64,000 bases of DNA from Paenibacillus sediminis (GCF_017873765.1 NZ_JAGGKP010000008.1:42616-106615); one strand, 5' to 3'; positions 1 through 9,324 are shown, counted from the stretch's first letter. The notes: a model not told the origin generated them from the sequence alone. Program-made: numbers and translations.

Positions 1-296
1 ATCGGCTGTTCAAGCTTGTCAACGAGTGCTGCGCAGGCTTGGCGAGGTTTGCCGTTAATGACCATAGAGCAAGCGCCGCACACTTCTTCAAGACAGTTCG
101 ATTCCCAGCAGACAGGTGCTGTATGATCGCCTTTTGCATTGACTGGGTTACGCTGAATTTCCATCAGAGCACTGATTACATTCATTCCCGGACGATAAGG
201 AATTTCAAATTCCTCAGTATAAGGCTTCGAGGTTGGCTCGTCCTGACGAGTAACCACTAATTTTATTTTTTTTACAGGGGCAGCAGTTTCAGCCAT
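1..296 (-). CDS. sdhB: Succinate dehydrogenase iron-sulfur subunit (partial)
   Basis: This is the N-terminal 98 codons of the iron-sulfur subunit of succinate:menaquinone oxidoreductase; the rest lies beyond the left edge. The visible part holds the plant-type [2Fe-2S] ligand pattern CWESNCLEEVCGAC followed by a further Cys in KPRQAC, which is diagnostic of SdhB/FrdB. The ATG at 296 lies 15 bp after the sdhA stop, with a GGAGG just upstream, so it is co-transcribed with sdhCA. The product passes electrons from the SdhA flavin to the membrane subunit and quinone. Only the 4Fe-4S and 3Fe-4S half is missing, because of the window edge. Confidence 0.96.
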   Translation of the reverse strand, partial: MAETAAPVKKIKLVVTRQDEPTSKPYTEEFEIPYRPGMNVISALMEIQRNPVNAKGDHTAPVCWESNCLEEVCGACSMVINGKPRQACAALVDKLEQP

Positions 297-311
297 GTTC
301 AATCTCCCTCC

Positions 312-2057
312 TTATTTTTCTTTCGAGTAGTCACGGATACGCGGCGGTATTAGAGATACATCGACGTCTTCATACGAAATTTGCGGACCGTCTGGCGTCC
401 ATGTCGCTTTGGTTGTTTTCAAGAATTCCTCGTCGTTACGGTCAGGGAATTCTGGTTTATAGTGAGCTCCGCGGCTTTCGTTACGCAGAAGTGCTCCAAG
501 TGTCATCGCCTCAGCAAGCTCGAACATGTTCCACAATTGACGAGTGAACGATGCGCCTTGGTTGTTCCAACGAGATGTATCATTCATGTTGATATGATGG
601 TAACGTTCTTTCAGCTCTTTGATTTTGGCGATCGTTGCTTCAAGTTTCTTATTGTGACGTACAACGGTCATGTTGTCCGTCATCCATTCGCCAAGCTCTT
701 TGTGAAGAAGATATGCGTTTTCTGTACCTTCCATTTTGATAATGCTTTCGAATTTTTGTTCGTTTTGTTTCTTATAGCGATCGTATACCGTCGAAGAAAC
801 ATCCTCAGCTGATTTTTTGAGTCCTTTAATGTATTCCACAGCTTTAGGACCAGCCACCATACCGCCATAAATAGCAGACAGCAAGGAGTTTGCCCCCAGA
901 CGGTTCGCCCCGTGGTATTGGTAATCACACTCTCCAGCCGCGAATAGTCCTGGGATGTTCGTCATTTGATTGTAGTCAACCCACAAACCGCCCATGGAAT
1001 AGTGCACCGCAGGGAAAATTTTCATCGGAATTTTACGAGGGTCATCGCCTACGAATTTTTCATAGATTTCAATAATACCGCCAAGCTTAACATCTAGTTC
1101 CTTCGGATCTTTGTGTGAGAGATCTAGGTACACCATGTTCTCGCCGTTAATACCCAGCTTCTGCTCTACGCACACATTGAAAATTTCCCGAGTCGCAATG
1201 TCCCGCGGAACCAGGTTCCCATACGCAGGATATTTCTCCTCAAGGAAGTACCAAGGCTTACCGTCTTTGTATGTCCAGATCCGGCCGCCTTCACCGCGGG
1301 CAGATTCAGACATAAGACGAAGCTTATCATCTCCTGGAATAGCTGTTGGGTGAATTTGAATGAATTCACCGTTAGCATAATGGACGCCTTGTTGATATAC
1401 AGCACTTGCTGCTGTACCTGTATTGATCACGGAGTTCGTTGTTTTACCGAAAATAATACCAGGACCGCCTGAAGCCAAAATAACTGCGTCAGAAATGAAC
1501 GCATGCACTTCCATCGACTTCAAATCTTGAGCGACAATACCGCGGCATACACCTTCATCGTCTACAATAGCCTGGATAAATTCCCATCCCTCGCGCTTCG
1601 TTACAAGTCCTTCTGATTCCCAGCGGCGAACTTGTTCATCCAGCGCGTACAATAACTGCTGACCTGTTGTCGCTCCGGCAAAAGCGGTACGGTGATGCTT
1701 CGTTCCTCCGAAGCGGCGGAAATCAAGAAGACCTTCCGGAGTCCGGTTAAACATAACCCCCATCCGGTCCATCAAGTGAATAATGCCAGGTGCCGCTTCA
1801 GCCATTGCTTTAACAGGCGGCTGATTCGCGAGGAAATCCCCGCCGTATACTGTATCGTCAAAATGTTCCCAAGGAGAATCGCCTTCCCCTTTCGTGTTCA
1901 CGGCACCGTTAATACCGCCTTGCGCACATACCGAGTGAGAACGTTTAACAGGAACAATCGAAAATAAATCTACATGAACGCCGGCTTCTGCAGCTTTAAT
2001 GGTTGCCATCAAACCCGCAAGACCGCCGCCGACAATAATAATATTTTTCTTAGCCAT
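312..2057 (-). CDS. sdhA: Succinate dehydrogenase flavoprotein subunit
   Basis: The 581-residue product oxidises succinate to fumarate and carries covalent FAD. The N terminus has the dinucleotide-binding GGGLAG motif. The HSVCAQGGINGA segment contains the FAD-linking region typical of SdhA, and the catalytic segment HPTAIPG and the C-terminal RGAHYKPEFPDRND are clear. The frame stays open upstream to 2144, but the ATG at 2057 is preceded by AAGGAGGGTC at good spacing and starts MAKKNIIIVGGG, as in homologues. It sits between sdhC (13 bp upstream) and sdhB, so the order is sdhC-sdhA-sdhB as in B. subtilis. The family assignment is secure. Confidence 0.97.
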   Translation of the reverse strand: MAKKNIIIVGGGLAGLMATIKAAEAGVHVDLFSIVPVKRSHSVCAQGGINGAVNTKGEGDSPWEHFDDTVYGGDFLANQPPVKAMAEAAPGIIHLMDRMGVMFNRTPEGLLDFRRFGGTKHHRTAFAGATTGQQLLYALDEQVRRWESEGLVTKREGWEFIQAIVDDEGVCRGIVAQDLKSMEVHAFISDAVILASGGPGIIFGKTTNSVINTGTAASAVYQQGVHYANGEFIQIHPTAIPGDDKLRLMSESARGEGGRIWTYKDGKPWYFLEEKYPAYGNLVPRDIATREIFNVCVEQKLGINGENMVYLDLSHKDPKELDVKLGGIIEIYEKFVGDDPRKIPMKIFPAVHYSMGGLWVDYNQMTNIPGLFAAGECDYQYHGANRLGANSLLSAIYGGMVAGPKAVEYIKGLKKSAEDVSSTVYDRYKKQNEQKFESIIKMEGTENAYLLHKELGEWMTDNMTVVRHNKKLEATIAKIKELKERYHHINMNDTSRWNNQGASFTRQLWNMFELAEAMTLGALLRNESRGAHYKPEFPDRNDEEFLKTTKATWTPDGPQISYEDVDVSLIPPRIRDYSKEK

Positions 2058-2070
2058 CTTTAGACCCTCC

Positions 2071-2739
2071 TTAGCCAATGAATGGTTGAACAGATTGCAT
2101 GAGTGAAGCTGCCGCTTGAAATTCTTCCCCGCGGAAAGCGACAAGTGAAAGGATGAACATAAGTGAGATGATTACAAACAGAGTCATACAAATGTAGGAA
2201 GATACCCGCTGAGCTCTAGGCCCAATCGTAATCCCCCAGCTCACTAGGAAAGACCACAATCCATTGCTGAAGTGGAACACTGCAGAAATGACACCGATTA
2301 CATAAAGCGTAAACACAAATGGATTCGATACGATGCTGTTCATGTGTTGACCGAGCTCTTCATGTGTTACATTCCCTAAAGCAACTTGGAATCTAGTTTC
2401 ATACACGTGCCAGATGACAAATATAAATGTAATGACCCCAGTAATACGTTGAAGCAGATATCTAACATTCCGTTCATACCCAAAACGTCCGACATTCGGT
2501 TTAGCCTGGTAAGCAATATACAAACCGTACACCCCATGATACAAGAGAGGCAGAAAGATGAAGAAAATTTCTAAAAACCATACTATCGGCATACTGTTGA
2601 GCAATGTGACATAACTGTCGAACTTCTCTTTACCGCCTTCATAAGCCGAAAAGTTGGTCAGCACATGCTCCACAATAAAGGCACCGAGCGGAATGACGCC
2701 TAGCAGTGAATGCAGTTTTCTGGAATAAAACCCTTTCAT
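2071..2739 (-). CDS. sdhC: Succinate dehydrogenase cytochrome b558 subunit
   Basis: This 222-residue integral membrane protein anchors SdhAB and carries haem b and the quinone site. Five hydrophobic segments are visible, with His residues placed as expected in KLHSLLGVIP, VEHVLTN, YHGVYGL, WHVYETR and VFHFSNGLW. These match the Bacillus-type di-haem cytochrome b558 that reduces menaquinone. It is the first gene of the sdh operon and is divergent from the LysR gene at 2956. The 216-bp divergent region contains palindromes described separately. No truncation is seen. Confidence 0.95.
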   Translation of the reverse strand: MKGFYSRKLHSLLGVIPLGAFIVEHVLTNFSAYEGGKEKFDSYVTLLNSMPIVWFLEIFFIFLPLLYHGVYGLYIAYQAKPNVGRFGYERNVRYLLQRITGVITFIFVIWHVYETRFQVALGNVTHEELGQHMNSIVSNPFVFTLYVIGVISAVFHFSNGLWSFLVSWGITIGPRAQRVSSYICMTLFVIISLMFILSLVAFRGEEFQAAASLMQSVQPFIG

Positions 2740-2829
2740 AAATCAGCGTTCCCCTTTCGTAAATAGCGCATTTTCATAATAGATAGTTCTCCAAACTATT
2801 CATACACAACGTTGACCTGGAAAATTGTC

Positions 2830-2858
2830 ACAATTTATCGATAAGTTGTGAACAACTT
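2830..2858. promoter_or_regulatory. Nested palindromes between sdhC and the LysR gene
   Basis: Two overlapping dyads are visible. One (2830-2849) is centred on ATCGAT with arms ACAATTTA and TAAGTTGT, carrying one mismatch. The other (2843-2858) is the perfect AAGTTGT-GA-ACAACTT. They lie between divergently transcribed genes, where a LysR-type regulator normally binds. That this is the operator for the adjacent LysR protein, or for a redox regulator such as Rex, is inference; the match to the Rex consensus is poor. Confidence 0.45.
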
Positions 2859-2955
2859 GTGTCATCCTTCATGTTACTCCTTTTTTTCTTATAATGGAAT
2901 TGCAATATAATTATTAAATGTTATAACCTAGACGTATAACGATGAAAGGAGTGGA

Positions 2956-3855
2956 GTGACTTTGCTTGAAGATCTGCACGTTTTTACAACGGTGGTTGAG
3001 CAATCCAGTCTAAATAAAGCATCCAAGCTGCTGAATCTATCACAGCCGGCATTGTCTCGTAAAGTCGCCAAATTAGAAGAAGAACTGGGCGTATCGCTGT
3101 TTCATCGCAAAGGAAAAAGGCTCGAGCTTACAAAAATCGGTCAGTTGACCTATACATTTGCACTCGAGCAGCAGCAGCATTATATTAAGTTTCTGCAAAA
3201 TATTGCACAGTTCAGAAATGATGAGCAAAGTACAGTGACGTTAGGTGCTAGTTTAACGACGCTCCAAACGACCCTCCCATCTCTTGTGAATACGTTCATG
3301 GAAAAGCACCCGAATGCAGATCTGAAGCTAATTACCGGCAAAACACACGAAATTGTGTCCTATCTCCGTGACAATAAGGTAGATGTCGGCATCGTTGCTT
3401 CGTCCATTAGCGAATCCGGCCTCCATTGTATTCCGCTTTTTCACGATCACTTGGAGCTAGTACTTCCTAAGCATCATGTAATGACGAATTCAAATCATTT
3501 GGAAATGGACCAGTTAAACGGTCTTCCCATGATTACATTCTCCAAAGGAACCTGGTATCGTAAACTTATCGATGATTTATTCCTTCAATATGGAATCATG
3601 CCTGACGTTCGTATGGAGATCGATTCTTTCGAAGCCATTATCAGGCTTCTTCCGACATCTAAAGCAGCTGCACTGCTTCCAAAATCGTATTTACGCCCTC
3701 AATTGCTTGAAGACAATGGATTAACTGTTATACATATGAAAGAACTTGAACAAACGAGACGAACGACATGTCTTATTTATGCTGACAAGGCTGAATTAAG
3801 CAGGTCCGCTCGTAAGCTCATTTCCGAGACGATGACAGCTTTTCAAGTGGAATAG
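2956..3855 (+). CDS. LysR family transcriptional regulator
   Basis: This 299-residue protein has an N-terminal winged helix-turn-helix (SSLNKASKLLNLSQPALSRKVAKLEEELG in residues 17-46, read as a LysR HTH) followed by a periplasmic-binding-like effector domain that starts near residue 90. The start is GTG at 2956. A TTG at 2962 is possible and has better spacing from AAAGGAG. The gene is divergent from sdhCAB, and LysR regulators commonly control the neighbouring divergent operon, so a role in sdh control is plausible. It resembles CcpC/CitR-type regulators of the TCA cycle only at the family level, and the ligand is unknown. Confidence 0.88.
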   Translation: MTLLEDLHVFTTVVEQSSLNKASKLLNLSQPALSRKVAKLEEELGVSLFHRKGKRLELTKIGQLTYTFALEQQQHYIKFLQNIAQFRNDEQSTVTLGASLTTLQTTLPSLVNTFMEKHPNADLKLITGKTHEIVSYLRDNKVDVGIVASSISESGLHCIPLFHDHLELVLPKHHVMTNSNHLEMDQLNGLPMITFSKGTWYRKLIDDLFLQYGIMPDVRMEIDSFEAIIRLLPTSKAAALLPKSYLRPQLLEDNGLTVIHMKELEQTRRTTCLIYADKAELSRSARKLISETMTAFQVE

Positions 3856-3870
3856 GTCTTAAAAACAAAC

Positions 3871-3910
3871 AAAGAATCCTCCTGTGTTACTAAAAACACA
3901 GGAGGATTCG
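3871..3910 (-). terminator. Terminator of the potassium operon
   Basis: A perfect 15-bp stem (3874-3888 with 3895-3909) encloses a 6-nt loop. It is followed on the minus strand by a T-rich tract from 3873 to 3861. The stem ends one base from the antiporter stop codon. It may also stop LysR transcripts, but the plus strand lacks a good T tract. Confidence 0.85.
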
Positions 3911-5134
3911 CTATTCTTCCAGTCCAAGTTTGCGTGCAGCTAGAGCAGTTGTACTGGCTTGTACGATAATCGTCAATACGATCGCCATAAAAGCAATCGC
4001 TGAAATCTCACGTGCATGGGCGATTCCCATGCCTGCAATCATTCCAGAGAGGGCTGCCGGAATAACGCCTGTCTCCCGAACCCAAGACATAAACAAAAGT
4101 TCACGCCAAGTCCATTTTGTCTTACGATCTGGAAGAGCACACAGCAGAACGGTAATAGGTCTTGCAATGAACATGAGCACAAGGACAGCAGCAAGACTCG
4201 GCCAGAAATACGTGCTAAGTACGCCAAAATTCACTTGGCTGCCGAGAAGCATAAAGATGAGCATCCTCATCATAACCGCCGAATTATCCGCAAATGAGCT
4301 GGTCTCATCCAGCTTGTCTTGCATCGATAGACCGAATTGATGCGCGTTGCCCCAAATTAAACCAGCAACAAAAGTAGCCATAAAGCCGCTTACACCGAGT
4401 ATATCACCTACGAGATAGGAGCCGAGTGCAACCACAATCATTCCGATCGTCGTATATTCCCGCAATATTCCGTGTTTCTTATGAGCAACTAAATAGGTTA
4501 GGATGAGGGATACAACGATACCTACCAATATTCCGCCAATCGCCGTTTTCAGAAAATCCCACGACATCGCTCCGAAATCAAGTGTTCCCTTGCCGCTAGC
4601 CACAGCGAGTAAAGAAAACGTAACGATCGATCCAGTCGCATCGTTAAATGCGGATTCGCTCTCTACCGTCTCACGAACCCGCTGCTTAATCCTCACCTGC
4701 TTAAAGACAGGCATAATGGACGCGGGGTCCGTTGAAGCGATAACAGCCGCCGCTAGGAAAGAATAAATCCATTCCATCCCAAACAAGTAGTGTACTGCAA
4801 CCCCAACAAGGGCCATCGTAATTAACACGCCTGGTACGCTTAGTAAAGTAAGAGTAATCCATACTTTACGGATTCCGCTAAAATGAATGTTTCTTCCCCC
4901 ATCAAACAGAATCAGCGAAGAGCCTACCGTTAAAATAAGCTGATTCGTCAGTGAACTGCTCGTTTCACTAATAAGGTGAAGGCCTTGACCTAGAAGCATC
5001 CCTGCGGCAATAAACAAGACAACATCCGGCAGTTTAAGAAATGCCGCTAATTTCCCGGCAATCATCCCTACACTCAATATAAAGATCAGTAAAATTAATA
5101 AATGTTGAATGATATCTGTAGTTGAGCTTTCCAT
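3911..5134 (-). CDS. CPA-family cation/proton antiporter (NhaP/CvrA-like)
   Basis: This 407-residue protein has about 12 hydrophobic segments. The ion-binding region ASTDPAS and the later ESAFNDATGS are the paired core-helix motifs of the NhaP/CvrA branch of the CPA transporters, which exchange Na+ or K+ for H+. It ends just after the last membrane helix, so it lacks the C-terminal TrkA-C/RCK extension of many K+ efflux members. It is the last gene of an operon with a Ktr potassium channel and its RCK subunit (24-bp gap), all behind a c-di-AMP riboswitch. K+/H+ exchange is therefore the likely activity, although substrate cannot be read from the sequence. Confidence 0.88.
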   Translation of the reverse strand: MESSTTDIIQHLLILLIFILSVGMIAGKLAAFLKLPDVVLFIAAGMLLGQGLHLISETSSSLTNQLILTVGSSLILFDGGRNIHFSGIRKVWITLTLLSVPGVLITMALVGVAVHYLFGMEWIYSFLAAAVIASTDPASIMPVFKQVRIKQRVRETVESESAFNDATGSIVTFSLLAVASGKGTLDFGAMSWDFLKTAIGGILVGIVVSLILTYLVAHKKHGILREYTTIGMIVVALGSYLVGDILGVSGFMATFVAGLIWGNAHQFGLSMQDKLDETSSFADNSAVMMRMLIFMLLGSQVNFGVLSTYFWPSLAAVLVLMFIARPITVLLCALPDRKTKWTWRELLFMSWVRETGVIPAALSGMIAGMGIAHAREISAIAFMAIVLTIIVQASTTALAARKLGLEE

Positions 5135-5158
5135 GAGTGTATTTGCACCTTCGTTTTT

Positions 5159-5827
5159 TTAATTTTTGTTGACAACCTCAGCTTCAAAGCCGTCAATTTT
5201 TTCATTTGCGCCAATGATAACCATGATATCGCCCTTCTGAAGGTGGTCAAGAGCTGTGGGTGCTACGATGACCCCATTCGGCTTATGGAGGGCGACGATA
5301 CTGCAGCCAAAACGGGCGCGCGGATTAAGCTCTGCCAGTGTCTTACCATGCAACTGCTCAGGCACTGTCATTTCCACGATACTATAATCTTTAGACAGCT
5401 CGATATAGTCGAGTAAGTTTGGCGTTACAAGTTGATGAGCTACGCGGATTCCCATATCCCGCTCTGGGAAGATCACACGATCTACGCCTATCTTCTCCAG
5501 TGCGCGGCCATGGAGTGTCGTTATTGCCTTAGCAACAACCGTTTTTACTCCTAAATCTTTTAATAAAATCGCTGCTAAAATACTCATTTGAATGTCGTTT
5601 CCAATGGCGACAATCCCGCAATCAAAGTTGCGTATGCCGAGCGACCTCAGCACTTCTTCATCTGTGGCATCCGCCACAACGGCATGAGTAAGCAATTCAC
5701 TCATATCGTTTACGACTTCCTCATCTCGGTCAATGCCTAGTACCTCGTAGCCTAGATCCATTAATTCCGTAGCTAGAGCGCCGCCAAATCGTCCAAGACC
5801 GATTACTGCAAACTGCTGTTTTTTCAT
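5159..5827 (-). CDS. ktrA: Ktr potassium system RCK regulatory subunit (KtrA/KtrC)
   Basis: The 222-residue cytoplasmic protein begins AVIGLGRFGGALA, an NAD/ATP-binding Rossmann motif, and forms an RCK_N domain to about residue 135. An RCK_C domain follows (YSIVEMTVPEQLHGKTL onward), which in this family binds cyclic di-AMP. Octameric rings of this subunit gate the KtrB-type channel. The ATG at 5827 was chosen over an in-frame TTG at 5839, which lies only one base from AAGGAG. Length matches KtrC/KtrA (about 221). It lies 17 bp after ktrB. Whether it corresponds best to KtrA or KtrC cannot be decided by eye. Confidence 0.92.
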   Translation of the reverse strand: MKKQQFAVIGLGRFGGALATELMDLGYEVLGIDRDEEVVNDMSELLTHAVVADATDEEVLRSLGIRNFDCGIVAIGNDIQMSILAAILLKDLGVKTVVAKAITTLHGRALEKIGVDRVIFPERDMGIRVAHQLVTPNLLDYIELSKDYSIVEMTVPEQLHGKTLAELNPRARFGCSIVALHKPNGVIVAPTALDHLQKGDIMVIIGANEKIDGFEAEVVNKN

Positions 5828-5844
5828 CTCTCTGTTCAAACTCC

Positions 5845-7179
5845 TTATCCAATGATCATTTTACCCTCTGGATGACGGTACAATTCTTTACCTTTCTTAG
5901 GCCCCAGTGCATAAGCTAATGTGAGCGGACCAAGGCGGCCTGCAAACATCGTAAAACTAATCACTAGTTTCCCAACCAAAGTAAGGTGCGGTGTTAATCC
6001 CATCGTTAGACCAACGGTTCCAAACGCGGATGTTGTTTCAAATAAAATCATTAAGAAGCTGCCGCTCTCCGTTGTGGATAGAAACATGGATACGGCAACG
6101 ACTAGAAATAATGCAAGCAGTGTAATCGTCAATGCTTTGAAAATTCGATCCTGTGCTAGACGATAACGGTAAATGACAATATCGTCTCTGCCGCGGATCA
6201 TCGCGCCAACAGCACCAAGCATAATGGTAAAGGTTGTTGTCTTAATACCGCCGCCAGTTGATCCTGGAGATGCACCAATGAACATCAGTATGATAATGAA
6301 AAACTGTGTAGCCTGCCGCAAACCGCCAATGTCAAGCGTATTGGCTCCTGCAGTACGCGGGGTCACAGACTGAAAGAATGAGGCGAGTATTTTGCCTCCC
6401 CAGTTAAGGGAACCGAGTGTTCTTGGGTTCGTGAATTCGAAGACGAAGATGACTAGCGCACCGACGACGATCAGGGTCGCAGTCATCGTTAGGACCACTT
6501 TCGAATGCAAAGAAAGTTTACGATTTTTTCGGTAGTCTACGAGATCCGACAGCACAATAAATCCGATACCGCCTGAAACAATAAGGAACATAGCAACAAA
6601 GTTGACAACCGGATCGTATACATAGCCTGTTAAGCTGCGGAACCCTCCGAACAAATCAAATCCTGCATTATTAAACAGAGATACTGCATGGAAAACGCCG
6701 AAATAAGCGGCTTTGCCTATCGGAAAGTCAAAGGCCCAGCGAATCGTAAATATGAGCGCGGCGCAGCTTTCAATCAAGAGCGAAAACAGCAGCACTTTAC
6801 GAATAAGCCGTACAATACCTTCCATCGAGTTTTGGTTCATGGCCTCTTGGAGAACGAGACGGTCACGCAGCGAAATTTTCCGTTTCAATACGAGGGAGAA
6901 TAACGTCGCCATCGTCATAAATCCGAGTCCGCCAACTTGAATCAATAACATAATAACGACTTGCCCAAACGTTGTAAAAAATGTACCTGTGTCTTTGACG
7001 ACAAGACCGGTCACACAAGTAGCCGATGTCGCTGTGAACAGCGCATCAATAAAGCTTAACGGCTCATCTGACGTGGTGGAGATGGGAAGCATCAGAAGAA
7101 ATGAACCAATGAGAATAATCGCTGCAAATCCCAATACTAAAATTTGTGGGGGCGAGAGCCGAAGCCATTTCCAATTCAT
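5845..7179 (-). CDS. ktrB: Ktr/Trk-type potassium uptake channel (KtrB/KtrD)
   Basis: This 444-residue membrane protein belongs to the Trk/Ktr/HKT superfamily, which has four M1-P-M2 repeats. The first selectivity-filter segment TSATCVTGLVV and the later NNAGFDLFGG and SPGSTGGGIKTTT pore segments are clear. It moves K+, usually Na+-coupled, under control of the RCK ring encoded next door. The ATG at 7179 has GAGGTG at good spacing. It is the first gene of the operon and directly follows a c-di-AMP riboswitch with terminator, so high c-di-AMP should switch it off. B. subtilis ktrAB has the same leader class. Confidence 0.94.
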   Translation of the reverse strand: MNWKWLRLSPPQILVLGFAAIILIGSFLLMLPISTTSDEPLSFIDALFTATSATCVTGLVVKDTGTFFTTFGQVVIMLLIQVGGLGFMTMATLFSLVLKRKISLRDRLVLQEAMNQNSMEGIVRLIRKVLLFSLLIESCAALIFTIRWAFDFPIGKAAYFGVFHAVSLFNNAGFDLFGGFRSLTGYVYDPVVNFVAMFLIVSGGIGFIVLSDLVDYRKNRKLSLHSKVVLTMTATLIVVGALVIFVFEFTNPRTLGSLNWGGKILASFFQSVTPRTAGANTLDIGGLRQATQFFIIILMFIGASPGSTGGGIKTTTFTIMLGAVGAMIRGRDDIVIYRYRLAQDRIFKALTITLLALFLVVAVSMFLSTTESGSFLMILFETTSAFGTVGLTMGLTPHLTLVGKLVISFTMFAGRLGPLTLAYALGPKKGKELYRHPEGKMIIG

Positions 7180-7204
7180 TCACATTTCACCTCATTAGTA
7201 TTAA

Positions 7205-7380
7205 CAAAAAAAAAGAAGCACTGGAAATCCAATGCCGCTTATCTGGGTTGGTTCCTGCTGCAAAGGCCTACGAGGTTAGCTGACGGATTCGGGCATGCAC
7301 AGTTTGCCCTATTCGCTGTGCTCTAAGCATAGCGTAATTCACCCCAAAGGTTTGGTTCCCCCGTTTTCTAATTAAGGAAA
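7205..7380 (-). promoter_or_regulatory. Cyclic di-AMP riboswitch (ydaO-yuaA class) with terminator
   Basis: On the minus strand the leader contains the class hallmarks: CGGGGGAACC, GGGGTGAATTACGC, GGGCAAACTGTGCATGCCCG and AATCCGTCAGCTAACCTCG, in consensus order (about 7366 down to 7265). A terminator follows: stem 7218-7225 with 7228-7235, then a T tract at 7214-7206. The arrangement is that of an OFF switch: ligand-bound aptamer allows termination before ktrB. The family is established in B. subtilis upstream of ktrA (yuaA). Confidence 0.95.
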
Positions 7381-7407
7381 TTCGGCCATATATTCAATTG
7401 CATAGTG

Positions 7408-7437
7408 ATTATAATACTTTATTACGTCACATCACAA
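7408..7437 (-). promoter_or_regulatory. Sigma-A-type promoter of the potassium operon
   Basis: On the minus strand TTGTGA (7437-7432) and a perfect TATAAT (7413-7408) are separated by 18 bp. This puts the start near 7401, about 35 bases before the riboswitch core. Confidence 0.7.
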
Positions 7438-7623
7438 AGCGATTTTTCATGAAAAAGGGATGAAATTAACGGAAAAGACGATAATCTATGATGTAGAGCT
7501 ATTATTATCTGCATTTTACGAAAGTTTACCCCTGCTTTTCATCACTTATTTTCATAAAATTCTGTTTGTTCAATATGATGTATGGTACAACTATGTTATC
7601 AACACTTTTGAAGGAGGATTTAA

Positions 7624-9324
7624 ATGAATCCCACTGGGCAACCGTTAACACTACGCATCAATCATAAAAGATTGGGGCTGCTTGCGGCCATCGGTCTCGT
7701 TATTTTTTTGTTCTTACAAGTATTCCCTAGTACAGCTTCCGATACATTAGAAATCCAGTCAACAAAAATCATTTCCAAAGAAAAAGCTGCTGAAGCTGCG
7801 AAAACGTTTATACAATCGCACTTTGACAACATAACTACACTAGGAAAACCTATTATCACCTATCAATCCAAGTCTGATTTATATGGTTATTTGTCCAAAG
7901 AGAACCTGCTCAAATCTTATAATAAGAAATTCGAAAAGAAAGTCCCTTATGATGTATACCGGGTTCGTTATACCGACGTAGATCAATCAGGCCATTACAT
8001 CGATGTAGATGTTCATATGACAACCGGCAAAGTCGTGGGGTACACGATCGATTCCATGAAATCTGAGTATAGTATGAACCTTATTTTTAACGAAAAATCG
8101 GAGCAAAGGAAACAAAGCGTTCAGCGGAATCTAGAGGGCAATCTATCGTTATCAGACAAAGAGAGTCTCGCCGCACCTGTACTTAAGGAATGGGGCTACA
8201 GTAAACAGTCACTTACGCTAGTTACCAAAGACAATGAACCAGGTCTCGTATATACTGTACCCAATTCAAAAATTGGGAATTCCCAATTGGAGCTGAAATT
8301 TTCTTTCGTAGACGGTGAAATTCGGTCCTTTGAACCAACCTTTACGGTGCCAGCGTCTCATACTGCTTATGTGAAATCGGAGACGACCAAAGCGAAATGG
8401 ATGACTTTCGCTGGATATGCCTTTTTAACTTTTGTACTCGGCATTCTGGCCATCGTATACAGCATCATCACAAGAGCGCATACGTCATTTAAACGCGGTA
8501 TTTTTCTAACCATTTTATATTTTGTCATATCGATGGCTGGAACATATAACATGCTTCCTCTGCTCGAAGGAGAAGGATTAACGGACGGTTATCTTGTATT
8601 CGGCATTTTATTTCAAGCGGTGTTCACTTTATTCATGTGCGCTCTGCTCTATTTCTCACTTGTAGGCGGGAATGGCTTGTGGAAAAAAGAAGGGCTGAAT
8701 CCGTGGCCCCGTGCCAAAGAACCAGGTTACGGCAAATATGTTCTGAATAGTATGATTGTCGGCTACGAATGGGCCTTCATTCTGCTAGGCGTACAGTCCA
8801 TTATTTATATTATTCTGGAAAATACAATTCACACGTGGTCGACGACCGATACGTCTCAGTCGCCGTACAATATGCTCTATCCATGGTTATTCCCTACGAT
8901 GGCGTGGCTGGCTGGTATTTCAGAAGAAGCAACCTATCGTCTGTTCGGCATTAAGATGATGAAGAAAATCGTGAAGAACACGTTCTTAGCCTGTTTAATC
9001 CCGACTATTATTTGGGCGTTCGGCCATACTCTATACCCAATTTATCCGGTCGTCTCACGTCCAATTGAATTAATCATTATAGGCTTACTGTTTAGTTTTA
9101 TTTTCTTAAGATACGGATTTATTGCGGTTATGTTCGCGCATGTCATTTTCGATAGCATTTTGATGGGATACGGCTTAGTAACGGTAGGAGGAACGCTCAA
9201 TATCTCTGTAGGCATCGCTTCCATCATCATACCTGCGATCGTTGCATATATCATTTATTTGTTTAACCCTGCAAAAAAAGAGAAGCCGTATGTTACGACT
9301 CCTCATCTTGAAGGGCAGCAATAA
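7624..9324 (+). CDS. CPBP-family intramembrane metalloprotease with extracytoplasmic PepSY-like region
   Basis: This 566-residue protein has an N-terminal membrane segment (about 17-38), then a soluble region of about 220 residues with PepSY-like character ([28 protein letters not shown]). A multi-helix membrane domain follows with the CPBP/Rce1 signature EEATYR (E434, E435, R439), H468 in FGHTLYP and H506 in FAHVIFD. Rce1-like proteases cleave inside membranes, and some bacterial members act in bacteriocin immunity or stress signalling. The start has AAGGAGG at ideal spacing. Its 3' end overlaps uvrC tail-to-tail by 32 bp. Substrate is unknown. Confidence 0.85.
   Translation: MNPTGQPLTLRINHKRLGLLAAIGLVIFLFLQVFPSTASDTLEIQSTKIISKEKAAEAAKTFIQSHFDNITTLGKPIITYQSKSDLYGYLSKENLLKSYNKKFEKKVPYDVYRVRYTDVDQSGHYIDVDVHMTTGKVVGYTIDSMKSEYSMNLIFNEKSEQRKQSVQRNLEGNLSLSDKESLAAPVLKEWGYSKQSLTLVTKDNEPGLVYTVPNSKIGNSQLELKFSFVDGEIRSFEPTFTVPASHTAYVKSETTKAKWMTFAGYAFLTFVLGILAIVYSIITRAHTSFKRGIFLTILYFVISMAGTYNMLPLLEGEGLTDGYLVFGILFQAVFTLFMCALLYFSLVGGNGLWKKEGLNPWPRAKEPGYGKYVLNSMIVGYEWAFILLGVQSIIYIILENTIHTWSTTDTSQSPYNMLYPWLFPTMAWLAGISEEATYRLFGIKMMKKIVKNTFLACLIPTIIWAFGHTLYPIYPVVSRPIELIIIGLLFSFIFLRYGFIAVMFAHVIFDSILMGYGLVTVGGTLNISVGIASIIIPAIVAYIIYLFNPAKKEKPYVTTPHLEGQQ

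Noticed and set aside
381..812. 143-codon frame on the plus strand inside sdhA
   Set aside because: It is the antisense shadow of a strongly conserved flavoprotein gene.
2821..2858. Rex (NADH-sensing) operator upstream of sdhC
   Set aside because: The inverted halves TTGTCACAA and TTGTGAACAA are placed wrongly for the TTGTGAA-N4-TTCACAA consensus.
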